Of a stretch of 64,000 bases of DNA, positions 41,321 through 53,371 are shown piece by piece (the stretch's first letter is position 1; each line of letters starts with the position of its first letter). Under the pieces are notes generated by a model. That model saw nothing but the letters and a program-made list of their open reading frames with translations, was not told where the DNA came from and made no database searches. The DNA is from Neelides folsomi (lineage: Eukaryota; Arthropoda; Collembola; Neelipleona; Neelidae): assembly GCA_034687125.1 (NCBI GenBank), contig JAQGBZ010000278.1, forward strand, positions 1-64,000, given 5' to 3'. Position numbers and translations under genes: made by a program.

Positions 41321-42095
41321 ATGGTGAGCTTGTCACACTCTTTTGATTAATCATAATAGCACACCTAATCATCATTGGTCTCTTTGTATGGCTGAGGGAA
41401 GGACAAGGAGTCGTTCGACCGAGCTGTGAACCGAATTCACTCGCACCGCGGGATCCTTCATCTACTCGTTTCAAACGAAAATGGTGAGATCTTTAGGCGA
41501 CTCTTATTATTACATTCGATGTATTCTTACGCTACACTTATTCCATTTATCCCATCGACACATCAGACAAAATAGAACCAAGGAGGAAATCATATTCATC
41601 AAACCCTTTGAGCTACATTTTGTATTTTAAAACACCTTTCAAATTATTCAAAGTCACTCTACACCTAGCTAAATATTTTACATTTAATTTAATATAACAA
41701 AATTTTAACTTTATATACGTTACTAAATACAATTACTATAAAAATACATTATTTATTAATTATTATGAATGGTTTAATTTAATTATATTTTTTATATTTA
41801 ATTAGGGGATCATACCTTTCACTCGACTATGGGCCGAGAGGAAACGAAAGATTTCCTGGGCAAGATGAAGTTGCTTGAGGAGATCGCCAACGCATTGGTT
41901 CGCAACACGGACCCTTCCAATCGTCTCTTTGCCCTCCGGATCTCATCGGTGAAGCACGAGATCCTTCTTTATCCAGGTAGCCTTATAGAAGCCTTCCCAA
42001 TTCCCAAATAGCCTCCTCACTCTCCCATCCTTTGAATTACAGGGGCGGATCAGAAAGTGATCGTCATGCAGGATGCAAATGTGGAGGAGAATTGA
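41321..42095 (+). CDS. DYNLRB: Dynein light chain roadblock-type
   Basis: Light chain of cytoplasmic and axonemal dynein that links intermediate chains to cargo. Recovered from four exons too short to stand alone: 41321-41323 (ATG only, donor GTGAGC), 41402-41483, 41806-41976 and 42043-42095; 102 residues, about the family length (96). The joined protein reads RAVNRIHSHRGILHLLVSNE, then NG|DHTFHSTM, then NTDPSNRLFALRISSVKHEI and LLYPGADQKVIVMQD. This parallels the human family pattern RIQSxKGV..IIVVNxEG..STM..DPQNDLTFLRIRSKKxEI..IVIQ. All phases agree. The ATG-only first exon is the least certain part, because an in-frame stop stands 9 bp upstream of exon 2. Polyadenylation signal at 42344. 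Confidence 0.85.
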
Positions 42096-43920
42096 CAGCC
42101 TCTTCTTTTCCATAGAGGGAAAATGAGAACTCATTACACTCACAAGAAGACATCCATCCCACTTGTTTGCTGAACAATTCCCTCTTACAAATGTCTACTC
42201 GTCCAAATATTGTATTTTTTATTCTCCGATTAACACTCGCGTATTGTTCCATTCCAAGTTTGATATATTTTATTATCATCCTCCTATGCATTATTTAATG
42301 TACTTCGTCAATCTCGGTCTGTCAGATCCGGAGTTGAAAGCATAATAAAAGTCTTGTATTCTTTTTAAACTTGTGTGGGCTGAATTACTGTACATAAATA
42401 CACACCTTCATACTTTGCATCCATATTTACTTTGCATGTAAATACATACTATACAACCATGTTGAGCCGATGTATGGTACTCGATGTAAAATGCAGAATG
42501 AATTCCCTGGAGCTGTATTGCGTTTTGGTCTAGTAGGCGTCTGTGTGGAGTGGGACGGAAATAAATAGGAGGACTAAAGGAGGTTTGCACAGAAGTTTGA
42601 CGATTGTTCAATCCTTTTTCATCCCCTTGAGCAAATAAAAATATTGAATTGGAACTGAACAAACCAACATATGAATACAAATGCTGATCCATCATGTAAT
42701 TCCTGTAGATGTGTTGAAACTTTGCAAATAATCATATTTAATATCAGGAAGGAACCAAAAGGGGTTCAAAATGGGGTCTAATATTTACACTAATGTATAG
42801 GCGTTTAACATGAAACATGTCATTTGCAATCACACTTATTGGTGTCCAATCTCTGCAATGAAAAGGGTTTTTTTAAACAATCAGAAAACGGTAGAACTAA
42901 ATGTAAATGTAAGTTTTATGTAATTAAGTCGAACATTGTTGTTTATTTTTTTTATAAAATAAAAAAAGTTTGTTGGCCCTATCTATTTTGAATTAATTTT
43001 TATATTGTAATTTTGCATTTTATTTATTTATTTTGTTTGGTTAAACTGAAAATGTATTTAACATTAGTGTTAACTCATTACAATTTACAAATGAGGGATC
43101 AGAGTCTATTATATTTATAAGATTTTATATTAATTGAAATGAAAATAGGTAGATAAAAAAGTAAATATTTTCTCATAGGCCATTCACCACGCTTCCTTTT
43201 CGCATTTGCTCCAACGGGTGTCAAATGGAATGAAAAGGATTTTTCTCAGTTGATGTGTATTTACATAGACTTCCTTCAACACATGTAATAAAAACCCCTT
43301 TGACACTCGCCCAACTCGGCCGACATGGAGGACTATGAAAGCATTTAGTGAGGACAATGGGCAACTATTTCAATATTTACGTGCCTTCAAAGGTTATCTC
43401 GGATTATGAAGGGATTATGGAGGATAAAGGGAACATTATTATTCTCAACTACTCCTGGGATGAATGAAGTGAAAGGTTGAGGGGTTCCACTCGATGACAT
43501 TCTCAAAAATGAATCCATCCTGGACGAGATTTGGAGTGATGGGGGAGTTTTAAGGGTCCTTTCACAATTCACAATATTCACATCCTCATCACTGGGACTG
43601 TAAAGGTGTGTCCAATAATTGTCCCTTCAACTCCCAAACCATTTGTTGTGAAAATTCGTCATAATACGAAATAATATACTAAATGCAAGTTGTAGGACCC
43701 ATCTTCGAATTTCACTTATTCCCACTAATGCGATTATTTGTGTTTGGGCCCAACAGTTTGAGCATCCGTTTGACAAGATAAAAGGGATTTGAGAGACTTG
43801 TGTAAATATTTTTGAGAACTTGACTTCATAAACACTGACGGATTAGAAGGATTATTTTTCTGGCAAACTGCGGATTAACCAAGAACCTAGGCTTATATAA
43901 TACTTGTATGAAGTTGGAAT
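42096..43920. other. Stretch with exon-like open frames of uncertain status
   Basis: The minus strand 42695-42408 is a 95-codon frame (contains SFSPPIYFRPTPHRRLLDQN) preceded by a good acceptor, and the minus strand 42857-42750 is another (DWTPISVIANDMFHVKRLYI) after TTTTCATTGCAG. They may be the last two exons of an unrecognised minus-strand gene, but the joining phase is ambiguous. 43581-43387 (-) is a further short frame. Confidence 0.25.
42344..42349 (+). terminator. Probable polyadenylation signal of the roadblock gene
   Basis: AATAAA about 250 bases after the stop codon. Confidence 0.5.
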
Positions 43921-45055
43921 TTAGAATTTAAATGGTTTATGTAATTTTAATTGGTTTATTGATAAAGGGTTTGAAAGCGGAGAGGGGCTTTTCTTTCTTC
44001 TCCGCTTTCTCGAGGGTTTTGGGCGAAAAGCGCCGAGTCGCTCGCTGAATAAAGATGAGATTTATGGAAAGTAGAAAGAGATAATTGGATAAAGAGAACG
44101 TTTATTCCCTTCACTTCCCTCGCCTTGTTTACCCACCATCCACGTACATTTATTATAAGCTCATGTGAGAAAAGTTGGAGGGACGAGGAACGGAATGCAA
44201 ATTATTGGAGGAGTCAAAACTCAAAAGGAGACAATAGAGGAGATTATATAAATATAGCTCAAAAGAAGATCCAAGTTGTGTTATAAGCTTATGTATAAGG
44301 AACAGGGAGATGTATAAAAATGTATAGGGTGAATCACCAGAATCACTCCCACTACAACGTCCATTCATCTTTCAAATGACAATGACCCATCGCATCCACA
44401 GAAAGAAAATTATTTTTATTTATTTACAGATATCATGAGTTTCATAACTGCAAAAGAGATCCTATATATATTTTCGATATCTATTAGTTTGCCAATTAAT
44501 AATATAAACAATTATAATTATAACAACCCTTATTTAATACTTTTCTTAATCTTGTTTTTAACTTTTGATTGACCATGATTAAAAAGTACTTAAATACTAA
44601 AGTACTTATTTTAGCAGTATTATGAACATATGATACAATACGCATTTCACAAAACATGGATTAAATTATAGTAATTAATTGCTTATTATGCATTTTGATC
44701 ATTGGCTTTGTACCGAAGAAGCAAAAGGAAAGAAAGAATAATAGAGCGAGTGCTTTTCATGTCCTCCGTAAAATAAAATGTGGGAGAATCACAATTTAGA
44801 AAGTCTCATATCACCCAGCAATTTTTAACTATTTTTAAAACTAAAGAGTGCAAAAAAGGAGTGGAACTTTCAAAACAATAAGCTATTTTTATTACTCTGT
44901 GTTGAGCAAGTTGAATTGTATTGGGTGAGAAAGTGCGAAAGAGAAAAGCAATAAAGATACCCGGATGAAGAAAACCCGCCTGCGGATTTTACGTCCTTAA
45001 CCGAATTCCTCAGCCCGCGTAACCCTACCTTTGACCTCTTCACGTAAGGCTTCAT
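43921..45055 (-). CDS. Candidate small basic protein, two exons
   Basis: Not recognised. Exon 45055-44961 starts ATG and ends before GTATCT; exon 44044-43921 follows a clean acceptor (CTTTATTCAG). The phases match (GG|C, Gly), giving 72 residues. The protein is strongly basic: MKPYVKRSKVGLRGLRNSVK, then RPKPSRKRRRKKSPSPLS, ending HKPFKF. It could be nuclear or ribosome-associated, or an AT-rich chance model. Exon 2 carries an 11-bp inverted repeat, which may indicate a structured RNA instead. It lies upstream of HELZ, divergently oriented, about 660 bp from the HELZ start. Confidence 0.28.
43973..44009. repeat. Perfect 11-bp inverted repeat
   Basis: GAAAGCGGAGA (43973-43983) and TCTCCGCTTTC (43999-44009) with a 15-nt spacer. 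It shares the GCGGAGA theme with the 37.2 kb hairpin. Confidence 0.8.
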
Positions 45056-45713
45056 TTTATTGGCTCGTTTTCTTATCGAATTTCTAATTTTATCCCTTCT
45101 TATCGCCCTTATGTTTGTGAGACATTTAATTGTCTGCGTAGCGTCGCAGTCGCAAGAATTCTTTCAATGAAGGTTAAATTTATCTTATAAAGAATATGCC
45201 AGTGTCAGTCATTTAATTATTTTATTCCTCTTTAATTAATTTAAGAGAAATTCAATTAAAAAAAATTCAACTTGAACTTTTATAATTTATCAATACGATC
45301 TTGGGGTTTGATTTTTAAACATTTCGAATTTTAGTTTTAGAATAAATTCTTTAATCATTAGTCATTCTGTTTACAAACAAGGGTGAACTTGTTATGATAT
45401 AATTTTACCCTTCGTATTATTTGTATTGATTGTAATTTAGAGCATTTTAAACATAATAACCTGATTTTATAAATTGCAGATTGGAAAGTTCTTTTCTAAT
45501 GTGAAGTAGCATGGTGCAGGTGAAAATCAAGCGTTTGATCCTTCTTCCATCGGTTAGATCTTTTTGATCAATTAAAGACTGCAGTATCATTTAGTCCAAG
45601 GTATTGTGAGATTCACAGCTGCGGTTTGATTATTTATTTCATTAATACATAATATAATCTTAGCAGTGAATAAATAACAGTGAATTTTAGGGAATTATTA
45701 TTAATTTAAGGAT
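45056..45713. other. HELZ upstream region
   Basis: AT-rich. An acceptor-like TTGCAG at about 45480 suggests a 5' untranslated exon of HELZ. No coding signal. Confidence 0.4.
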
Positions 45714-48700
45714 ATGGTGAATTTGGACCCCGAAGAAGAGGCCAATGGGCCAACAGAGACCTCCGAGTCTCTTTTTCATCGTCAGGAGTGGGCCGAATGT
45801 CTTGCCTCGCTGAGTAATCCTGAAGAGCCAGCTCAGCTTGCCAATCGAGCTCTTCTTTACCTCAAAGTTGGTCAATTTAAAGAAGCAACTCTCGATGCTC
45901 GTCGTCTCCTTTCACATCAGGCAAATGAAATGAGAGTCAGGGGTTGGAGAATTATTCTTGCCGCTGCTGCTGCTTCACAAAATGTATTTGCCATAAATAT
46001 GTATCATTACATAATATTAATTTTATTTTCATATTTTGTTTAATTTTGAAATGGATAAAAATATATTTACATTACACTTTGTTCAGTTTTTGATTCTTAT
46101 GATTTTTATAGCTGGATCGAGTGGAAAAAGTTCTAAAAGCTTGGGAGGAATCAGCACCAACTTCCTCAGAGATGATGAGCAGTCGAACTTTAATGCGAGG
46201 ATTGATGGCAGCCATTGAGAAAGGGATCGAAATGTCAGCAGCTTTTTCAGGAATTGAAAATGCTCTCGATATTCCTTCAGAATGGCTTTCAACCAAAATT
46301 TGGAAGTAATTGGAATTATTTAAAATTGGATCATTTTATAAATTATTTAATATTTAATTAATCAATCCTAATTTCTAAATATTTAATTTTTAGGCATCGC
46401 GCTTTGCCTTCAGCAACACAGCCAAATTTCACTCTTTGCCTTAAGTTTAGATTCGGAACTTGTGAACTCGATAAAAATTGTCCAGACGCCCACGGGGAAG
46501 GAGAAATAACTGAATGGAACGAGCGAAGATCTCTTTTGTATGGACAGAAATATGACAAAATCAAAATAATATTTTTCAATCAATTGTTATTGCAATTTTA
46601 ATGATATTTTTTGACTTTTTCAGAGACGAGCTTGGAACTGAAATAGTTGAAAATACTCAAAGCGTTCTTTTGAGAGAGATGCGAGACAGCGTTGGAGATG
46701 ATGACGGAAATTCATTCCCTTCTGGCGTTAAAGCAAAGTAAATATTTAATTCTACGTCGATTCAACATTATAAAAATATTAGTATAATAGATTACTTAAA
46801 GATAATTACTGTTAATTGAATTTAAAATATTAAAATATATTGCTAAAAATGAATTTTTTAGATGCTCCCAACCTCTTATTGTCGACTCGTTGACCCATAA
46901 GAATTTTGCATGGAAGTTTTCAATTGAATCTGAATCTGCTTTAACACAAATTGGCCTACTTGATGACACTTACAGACAACATTTTTCAATTGCCAATGCA
47001 CACTACAATTCCAAACCTAAAACAAATCTCATTAGTGATTTGAGTGATAAAACGGTAATTACCTATTTCTTTTTAACTAAAATAACAATGTGAATTATTA
47101 TCATTTATAATTTTATTTATTAATTTTTAATCGATTTATATCATTATTTAAATAACAATTATTTTTTTAAAAACATTTCAGCAACTTGTTGAAGTATCAC
47201 ACAGAGAAGGGAAGAAAGGGAAAGCCTTTACTTACAGCGTAGCCATTCAATTTAAAAGTGAAGTGTTTGGGAAATTTCACCAACGAGTTTTATTCAATTC
47301 AGCAAGAAGTGGTCGAAGCGTTCAGAGCATTTCAATCAATCTCATAAAAGAAACAGAAGGGAGTAGAAAACGTCAGGCGAAAAATCAGGAAAGCATTTTG
47401 TCTTCAACTCCAACTTGGCATTGTGGAAATGCGAACATTTTAGATGGAGTGACAGGCGAAAAAGTAAAATCGACATTAATTGGATTTCCGCTCCTTCCTT
47501 CCCGGATTACTCCCAAGAATGAGGATAAGCTTTCGATGGAAAACTACGTAGATAAAATGAGATCTTTTTTGACTGAAGAGGAAAAAGCCAGACAGGGAAT
47601 CCTCTCTAAATACAATTTATCTACGAAATTAAAAATGGACGATAAATTCAATATGGGTATTACGGGAGAAACGAGATATGCAGCTCATGACTCGCTATAT
47701 GGGCAACTTAAATTATTCAGGTTTGTTTATTATTCTTTTACAATATAAAGTTAACTATACTATTAAAGTTAATTATAAAATTAAAGTTTATTATACCATT
47801 AAATATATTTATAATGGATTGTTATTGTCTGTTTATAGAGATGTTTCAGAAGATACAGCAGTTGGTCGTTTAATTCTTCGTGGCTGCACTAATGTTCTTT
47901 TATGCAAGAGTGAAGATGCAAGGAATGCTTCTGAAGCTAATGAACTCCCGACTGTATTTCTTTGTCCAATTGTTGACAAGAGCAAGAATGTTCTTCATGT
48001 TGAGATGGGTCCTGATATTGTCAACCAGCTTGATTTGACCAAGGATATGGTCGCCGCATTCGACGTTCAGTTTCAACTCGATCGAACTGCATTTGGAGAG
48101 CAGAAGGGAGTGCTTGAGAAACTTCAATCTCATCATTTGGGAGCTTTGTTTCCTGATTGTTCTGATATCGTTCCTATACCTTGGCATCCTCATCTGTAAG
48201 TTATCTTATAGTTATTTGTAAATTAAACATTTATTAAATTATTTACTCTTTAACAATTTTTAATTTAATGGATTTATTTCATTTTGAAAATAGGCAGTGG
48301 AATGAAGACGTGGGAAATAGTGAATACGAGCTCAATCCCCGACAGAAAGAAGCCTTCATAGCTATTACAACAAAAGCTGATAATATTCCTCCTATTTTAC
48401 TTGTCGGTATGTATTATTACAGATCTTCAAATTAACTAAATTTAATTAGATTAATTAAATTTAAAGTCTTTTAAGAGTGACATCAAGAATTAATTTTGTG
48501 ATTATGTTTTGTATTTTTAGGTCCGTTTGGAACTGGGAAAACATTTACATTAGCTAAATGCATTCATAAACTTGTGAGAGAAGAAGAAAATCGAATTCTG
48601 ATCTGCACACATTCCAACTCTGCTGCTGACTTGTACATCAAAGAATATGCCAAGGATTGGACAAGTGAAATCTCTCAAGTTTTGAGAGTTTATTACACTG

Positions 48701-51380
48701 GACGTGCTTTGAACACGGTTCATCCAAGAGTCAAAGCTCATTGTCTCATTGTTGATGGTTCCATTAGAACTCCAACCCTACAGAATGTTATGGATGCGAA
48801 AGTGGTGGTGGTCACATTGTCAACATCGTTGTATCTTCTGGAACTTTCTCTTCCGGAAGACACCTTCACACATATATTCCTGGACGAAGCTGCTCAAGCG
48901 ATGGAAGCTGAAGCTGTTCTTCCTTTGGCATCGGCCGGCCCTTTAACTCGTATTGTTCTGGCTGGTGATCATCTCCAGCTCAGCCCAGAACTCTTTTCAA
49001 CCGGTGGGAGGGAACTTGAAGGAAGTTTGCTCGAGCGACTCCACGCTTTATATATGAAGGCTAAAGATACACATCCTTGCAATTTGCTATTGAACAAAAA
49101 TTATCGTTCACATTCTGCGATTGTTTCTTTTGCATCAAATGCTTTTTATAAAAGGAGACTCGAATGTGCTAGGGAACAGCCAGCTCATGATGTTGTAAGT
49201 TTTACTAAATTTATTAAATTAATATTTAATTAAATTTTAATTAAATTAAAAACACACTGCGTAATTACATATTATTATGTCTTATGGTGGCTTATTTATA
49301 CAAGAGAAAGTTATTATCTTACATTATGTTTTTAATTAAACTTACATTAATTAAACTTTAATTAATTTTGCAGTTTTATCCTCTTACACTTTTTACTGCA
49401 AGAGGAGAAGAAGCTCAGGACGAAGATTCAACTTCTTATTATAACCTTTCTGAAGTTTATGAAGTGGTTGAAAGGGTTAAAAAGTTGTTGAAGGATTGGC
49501 CCGAATCTTGGGGAGATAAGAGGAACGAAGCATCCATTGGAGTTCTTACGCCTTATGCCGATCAGGTTACTATATTACGTTTTACAAAAACTTTAATTTA
49601 GTATTTTATTGTTATTTTTCATTAATGTTTTTAAATCTCATTTATTAAGGTTACTAAAATTCGATCTCAATTGAGAATCTGTGGTCTTCATCATGTATCG
49701 GTCGAAAGAGTGTTCAATGTTCAAGGTAAAATATTACTAAAATCAAAAAATCTTAACTCTTAACGATTAATCTTTTATTTAAACAAATTTATTATTTTGT
49801 TATTAGGAAAACAATTTCGTGCAGTATTTCTGAGCACTGTGCGTTCCCATAAGCCATGGGTTCGAATTTTACCAGAAGCTGTTGGAGCAGAAGTTGATCT
49901 TGGATTCTTTTCCAATCCTAAGTTATTGAACACAGCCCTTACGAGAGCACAAAGTCTTGTGGCTGTTGTCGGAGATCCCGTGTCACTTCTTTCAATAGGA
50001 AAATGTAGGAAATTATGGGAAGATTTTGTTAAAATTGTCAATGAGAAGAAATCTCTTTACGGCATTACTTTCGAAGACATGAAGAAGAACATAGAAGGAA
50101 TTGAATTGCGACTCACATGGGGACTTAATCCACTCGCTTCTGAATTTACTCCCAAGACTAATAATACGTTGACCACACTAGACAATACAGAGAACGAGGG
50201 AGAAATCGTTGAAGAAGAAAAGAAAATCACTCAACCTATGTTTCCCCCTAAACCTCCTCAACAATTAATGATGAATTCTCACGAGGCTTTCGTTGGGCCA
50301 CCAATTCAACAAGTTGAATTTCAACCTCGCCCACTTATGAAATTGATTCAACCTCCACAAATTCAACAACCTCTTTTTGTTTACAATCGACCGATTTTCC
50401 CTCAGCATATGAATCACGTCTCTGTCCCACCATCAGCTCCGATGCAACCCAGGCCTGGTCCAATTAATCGTGATCCCAAATTGGCATATCCATTTATTCA
50501 ACCTCAAATGCAATTTGGAAAAGAAAAATTAACTCCAATTTCTTCACATTCACATGGTTTAATGCCACCAATGGCAATTCCTCAACCACCAACTCCGCCA
50601 CAATTTTTCCAACCTCCGCCATTTACTCATCCTGATGTTGTTTACATTTCGAATCAAAAGTATTCACAACCAGGACCTTATCAACCATCTCCCAACACCT
50701 TGGTCCGACAACATCAAATGTCTCCAGTTCAACCGATGTCACTTTCTCCATTTCAATCACAAATGCCCATGCAACAGATTCAACCTACACCACAACAGTT
50801 TTATCTCATTGCAACACGGGCCCAGCGACTTCCACCTCCACCACAACATCCATCAGTCCAACAAGCGTATCATGCAGAGAGGACGAGACTTCCTACTCCA
50901 TTGGTTGCCCCATACCCGCCACAACCCATTCATAGACCGATAAGTAACAATAATAATTCGGTAAATTCTATGGGACGTCCGATGGGACAACCGAGTTCTT
51001 CTACACTTGGTCCTTCAACGGATGATTATAGCCGGATTCCAGAAGTCAACCCAGTGTTTATGAATTCGGTCATTAAGGCTTATATGAACAAATCGATCCC
51101 AGAACCGGGGAATCAAACGGAATTTGTGAACCAACGCCGTCCGCAGAATGATGGGGACAGCGGGTGGAGGGCAGTTGGGAAAGAAAAATCTGCCTGGACG
51201 TCGCAACATCATCCACAAATGGCTCAAATGCCTGACAGAAGACCAGTACCTTTGATGTCAATGACAATTCAACCAGAATGCAAAAGCAACTCGAGTTCTT
51301 CTGTTCCTTCTTATGCCAATATTGTCAAGAAGGGAACAAGACCACAGATGAATGGGAACCATTCAAATGGATATCATTAA
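45714..51380 (+). CDS. HELZ: HELZ-type superfamily 1 RNA helicase with CCCH zinc finger
   Basis: Upf1-like RNA helicase linked to mRNA decay and translation. Twelve exons: 45714-45983, 46112-46305, 46394-46537, 46624-46737, 46862-47054, 47182-47720, 47839-48195, 48294-48406, 48521-49194, 49374-49565, 49650-49725 and 49807-51380; 1479 residues (human 1942). Order: TPR-like N-terminus ([20 protein letters not shown]), CCCH finger ([19 protein letters not shown]), then the helicase core with Walker [14 protein letters not shown] box, [27 protein letters not shown] and ALTRAQ. A PAM2 motif for poly(A)-binding protein follows ([11 protein letters not shown], about 1062-1071). The long C-terminal tail is rich in Pro, Gln and Met and disordered, ending near SYANIVKKG. 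All catalytic motifs are intact. AATAAA at 51537. Confidence 0.95.
50124..50156 (+). other. PAM2 motif in HELZ
   Basis: Encodes [11 protein letters not shown], matching the PAM2 consensus (L-N-x-x-A-x-x-F-x-P) that binds the MLLE domain of cytoplasmic poly(A)-binding protein. It stands directly after the helicase core, at the start of the disordered tail. Confidence 0.8.
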
Positions 51381-51536
51381 TTATGAGATAAGATCAATTT
51401 AAAGAGACTTTTTTTATTGAGACTAGATTAGATTTACAATTATAGTATATAGTTAGATTTTTATAATATTTATAGCGTTAAAACAAGTGAAAATAGAGTT
51501 TGAGCAATTTTATAAAGATAATGAATTTAAAATGGA

Positions 51537-51542
51537 ATAAAA
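51537..51542 (+). terminator. Probable polyadenylation signal of HELZ
   Basis: AATAAA 157 bases after the HELZ stop codon. Confidence 0.55.
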
Positions 51543-52321
51543 ATGTATTTTGAGGGTTATCTCTGATACTATAAGAGTTTATTTTATGTTTTTGTTAGAT
51601 CGTTTTTTTCTTAGTTTCGTCTTTAGTTTGGAATATTATCATATTATAGAGATTGTTATTTTTCGAGAGATAGATAATGTAATTATCTTTAATAATGAAT
51701 TTTGTTATATTTATGCTTTTAATGAATTAAGGTTTGAACAATTAGTTTATAGGTTTATACGATTTAATCGAATTTCGGATATTTTTAGTTTCTTAAAGAG
51801 AAAGCTTTTGGATAATGAATTATGATTTATAAAGATTTATTGTAAGTCAAGAATTAGATAATTTAATAATGGAAACAAAGAGTTTATTTGAAGCTTGTCA
51901 TGTTGATTTGATATAAGAGTTTGCTCCACGAAGGTTAAAGAATGTTAATTACAAACTGAACGGATTCAGCAATTAAAATTGTATTATATCTCTAAAATAT
52001 GAAGATTGTATCGATTTAGATAAATCGTCATCTTTTAGAGATAGGTATTAGATGCTGATGATGACAAAATATTTTTTGTAATTGAATCTTTGAGATGAAA
52101 AGTTGAAAAGAAATTAATTTATAAGAACAATGAGAGTAATGAAATCAACAGAGAATATTAATTAATTAATATTGCGATATAATGCTGGTATATTGAATTT
52201 ATTTATTATGAGAAAGAGGTTCAAGGGATTGTTTAAAACATAGAAAGATAATGGTGATTGTCGGTAGTTAAGTAAAAGGGTTAATTAAGTATTAAGAGTT
52301 TAAGGTAATGTGTCATTTCTT

Positions 52322-52430
52322 GTGGAAGGTTTTTCCCCTCAAAGTGTTCCACTTTTAAGCAGCTCAAGTTCTAAAAATTTTCCACTAGCTTGGAACACTA
52401 ATTTTATAACTTGAGGTTTTTCCCTTCCAC
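52322..52430. repeat. Nested foldback with three complementary arm pairs
   Basis: GTGGAAGG (52322) pairs with CCTTCCAC (52423), CCTCAA (52337) with TTGAGG (52411), and GTGTTCCA (52344) with TGGAACAC (52391), all nested. A fourth complementary pair, CTCAAGTT/AACTTGAG, competes. The words AGG-TTTTTCCC also recur as a direct repeat on both sides. Confidence 0.7.
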
Positions 52431-53371
52431 TCTACCCTTTGTGACATGAAGACATTTATGATAATGATTAATGACTCAATTTGGTGTTTTAATTCTTTTA
52501 ATGGAATCGGTTTTTTATATTATGAAATAATTGAGGAAGTTTTAATAAGCAAAGCGGTATGAAACGAATGTTGAGAAATGACACATTATAAGTATAAGTA
52601 TGGAGTAAGATTTTATTAAATGATGATGATCCTCGGATCAATTTTATGTTAAAAGTTTGATCAAATTGATACAATGAATTAAATTCAGTTAAATTGAAAA
52701 AAAACGTGTGAAGTTGTTTAATCTCATTCAATTAATTATACATTCATCACTGTCATTCATATGATTTTTTAATATAATTGAATATACTGTAAATCACAAC
52801 CAGACAAATCAAGTCATTAATTACATTTAATTGCAATTGTACACATTTTAATTCTCGTATAACATTGAAGGAGAAACGTCTACATTTGCAGCCTACAGCT
52901 AAATCCCGGTGTGGTAGAGAGGAGAAAAGTTCAGATTCAGAGCCGGTTGTTTGAGAGCAAGTTTGGGAGCAAATTGAATCATTTTCTTTTTCTGAATTTC
53001 CCATTTATAGTTTTTCCCATTTTAAAATTTTAGCATCTTCATATGATATTTAAATAACAAAATAACATTGTCATTTCATTAAAATATCGTATGCATAATG
53101 ATGTTATCATTGCTAAATCTTTGCTATAAAATAATTTTAATTTGACAGCGATATTAAATACTCGAATCAAACAAGCCTGGTGTAATTCAGGGTAAGAATT
53201 AATTCAAACATTATTTTTATGTTACTTTATGTTTGATAAAATAAATATTTAATACATCGATCTAGAACATTAATTAAAATAAATTTAATCATACAATCAT
53301 TTAATTATTGTATATTTATAGACTTTAAGCAAGTTTGCAAGCAAAGTTGATAAATTGATATTGACAAAAAA

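Larger units (their letters stand above)
51381..53371. other. Intergenic, HELZ to XPA (tandem)
   Basis: AT-rich with no gene seen. Contains the HELZ polyadenylation signal and a nested foldback at 52322-52430. Confidence 0.4.
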
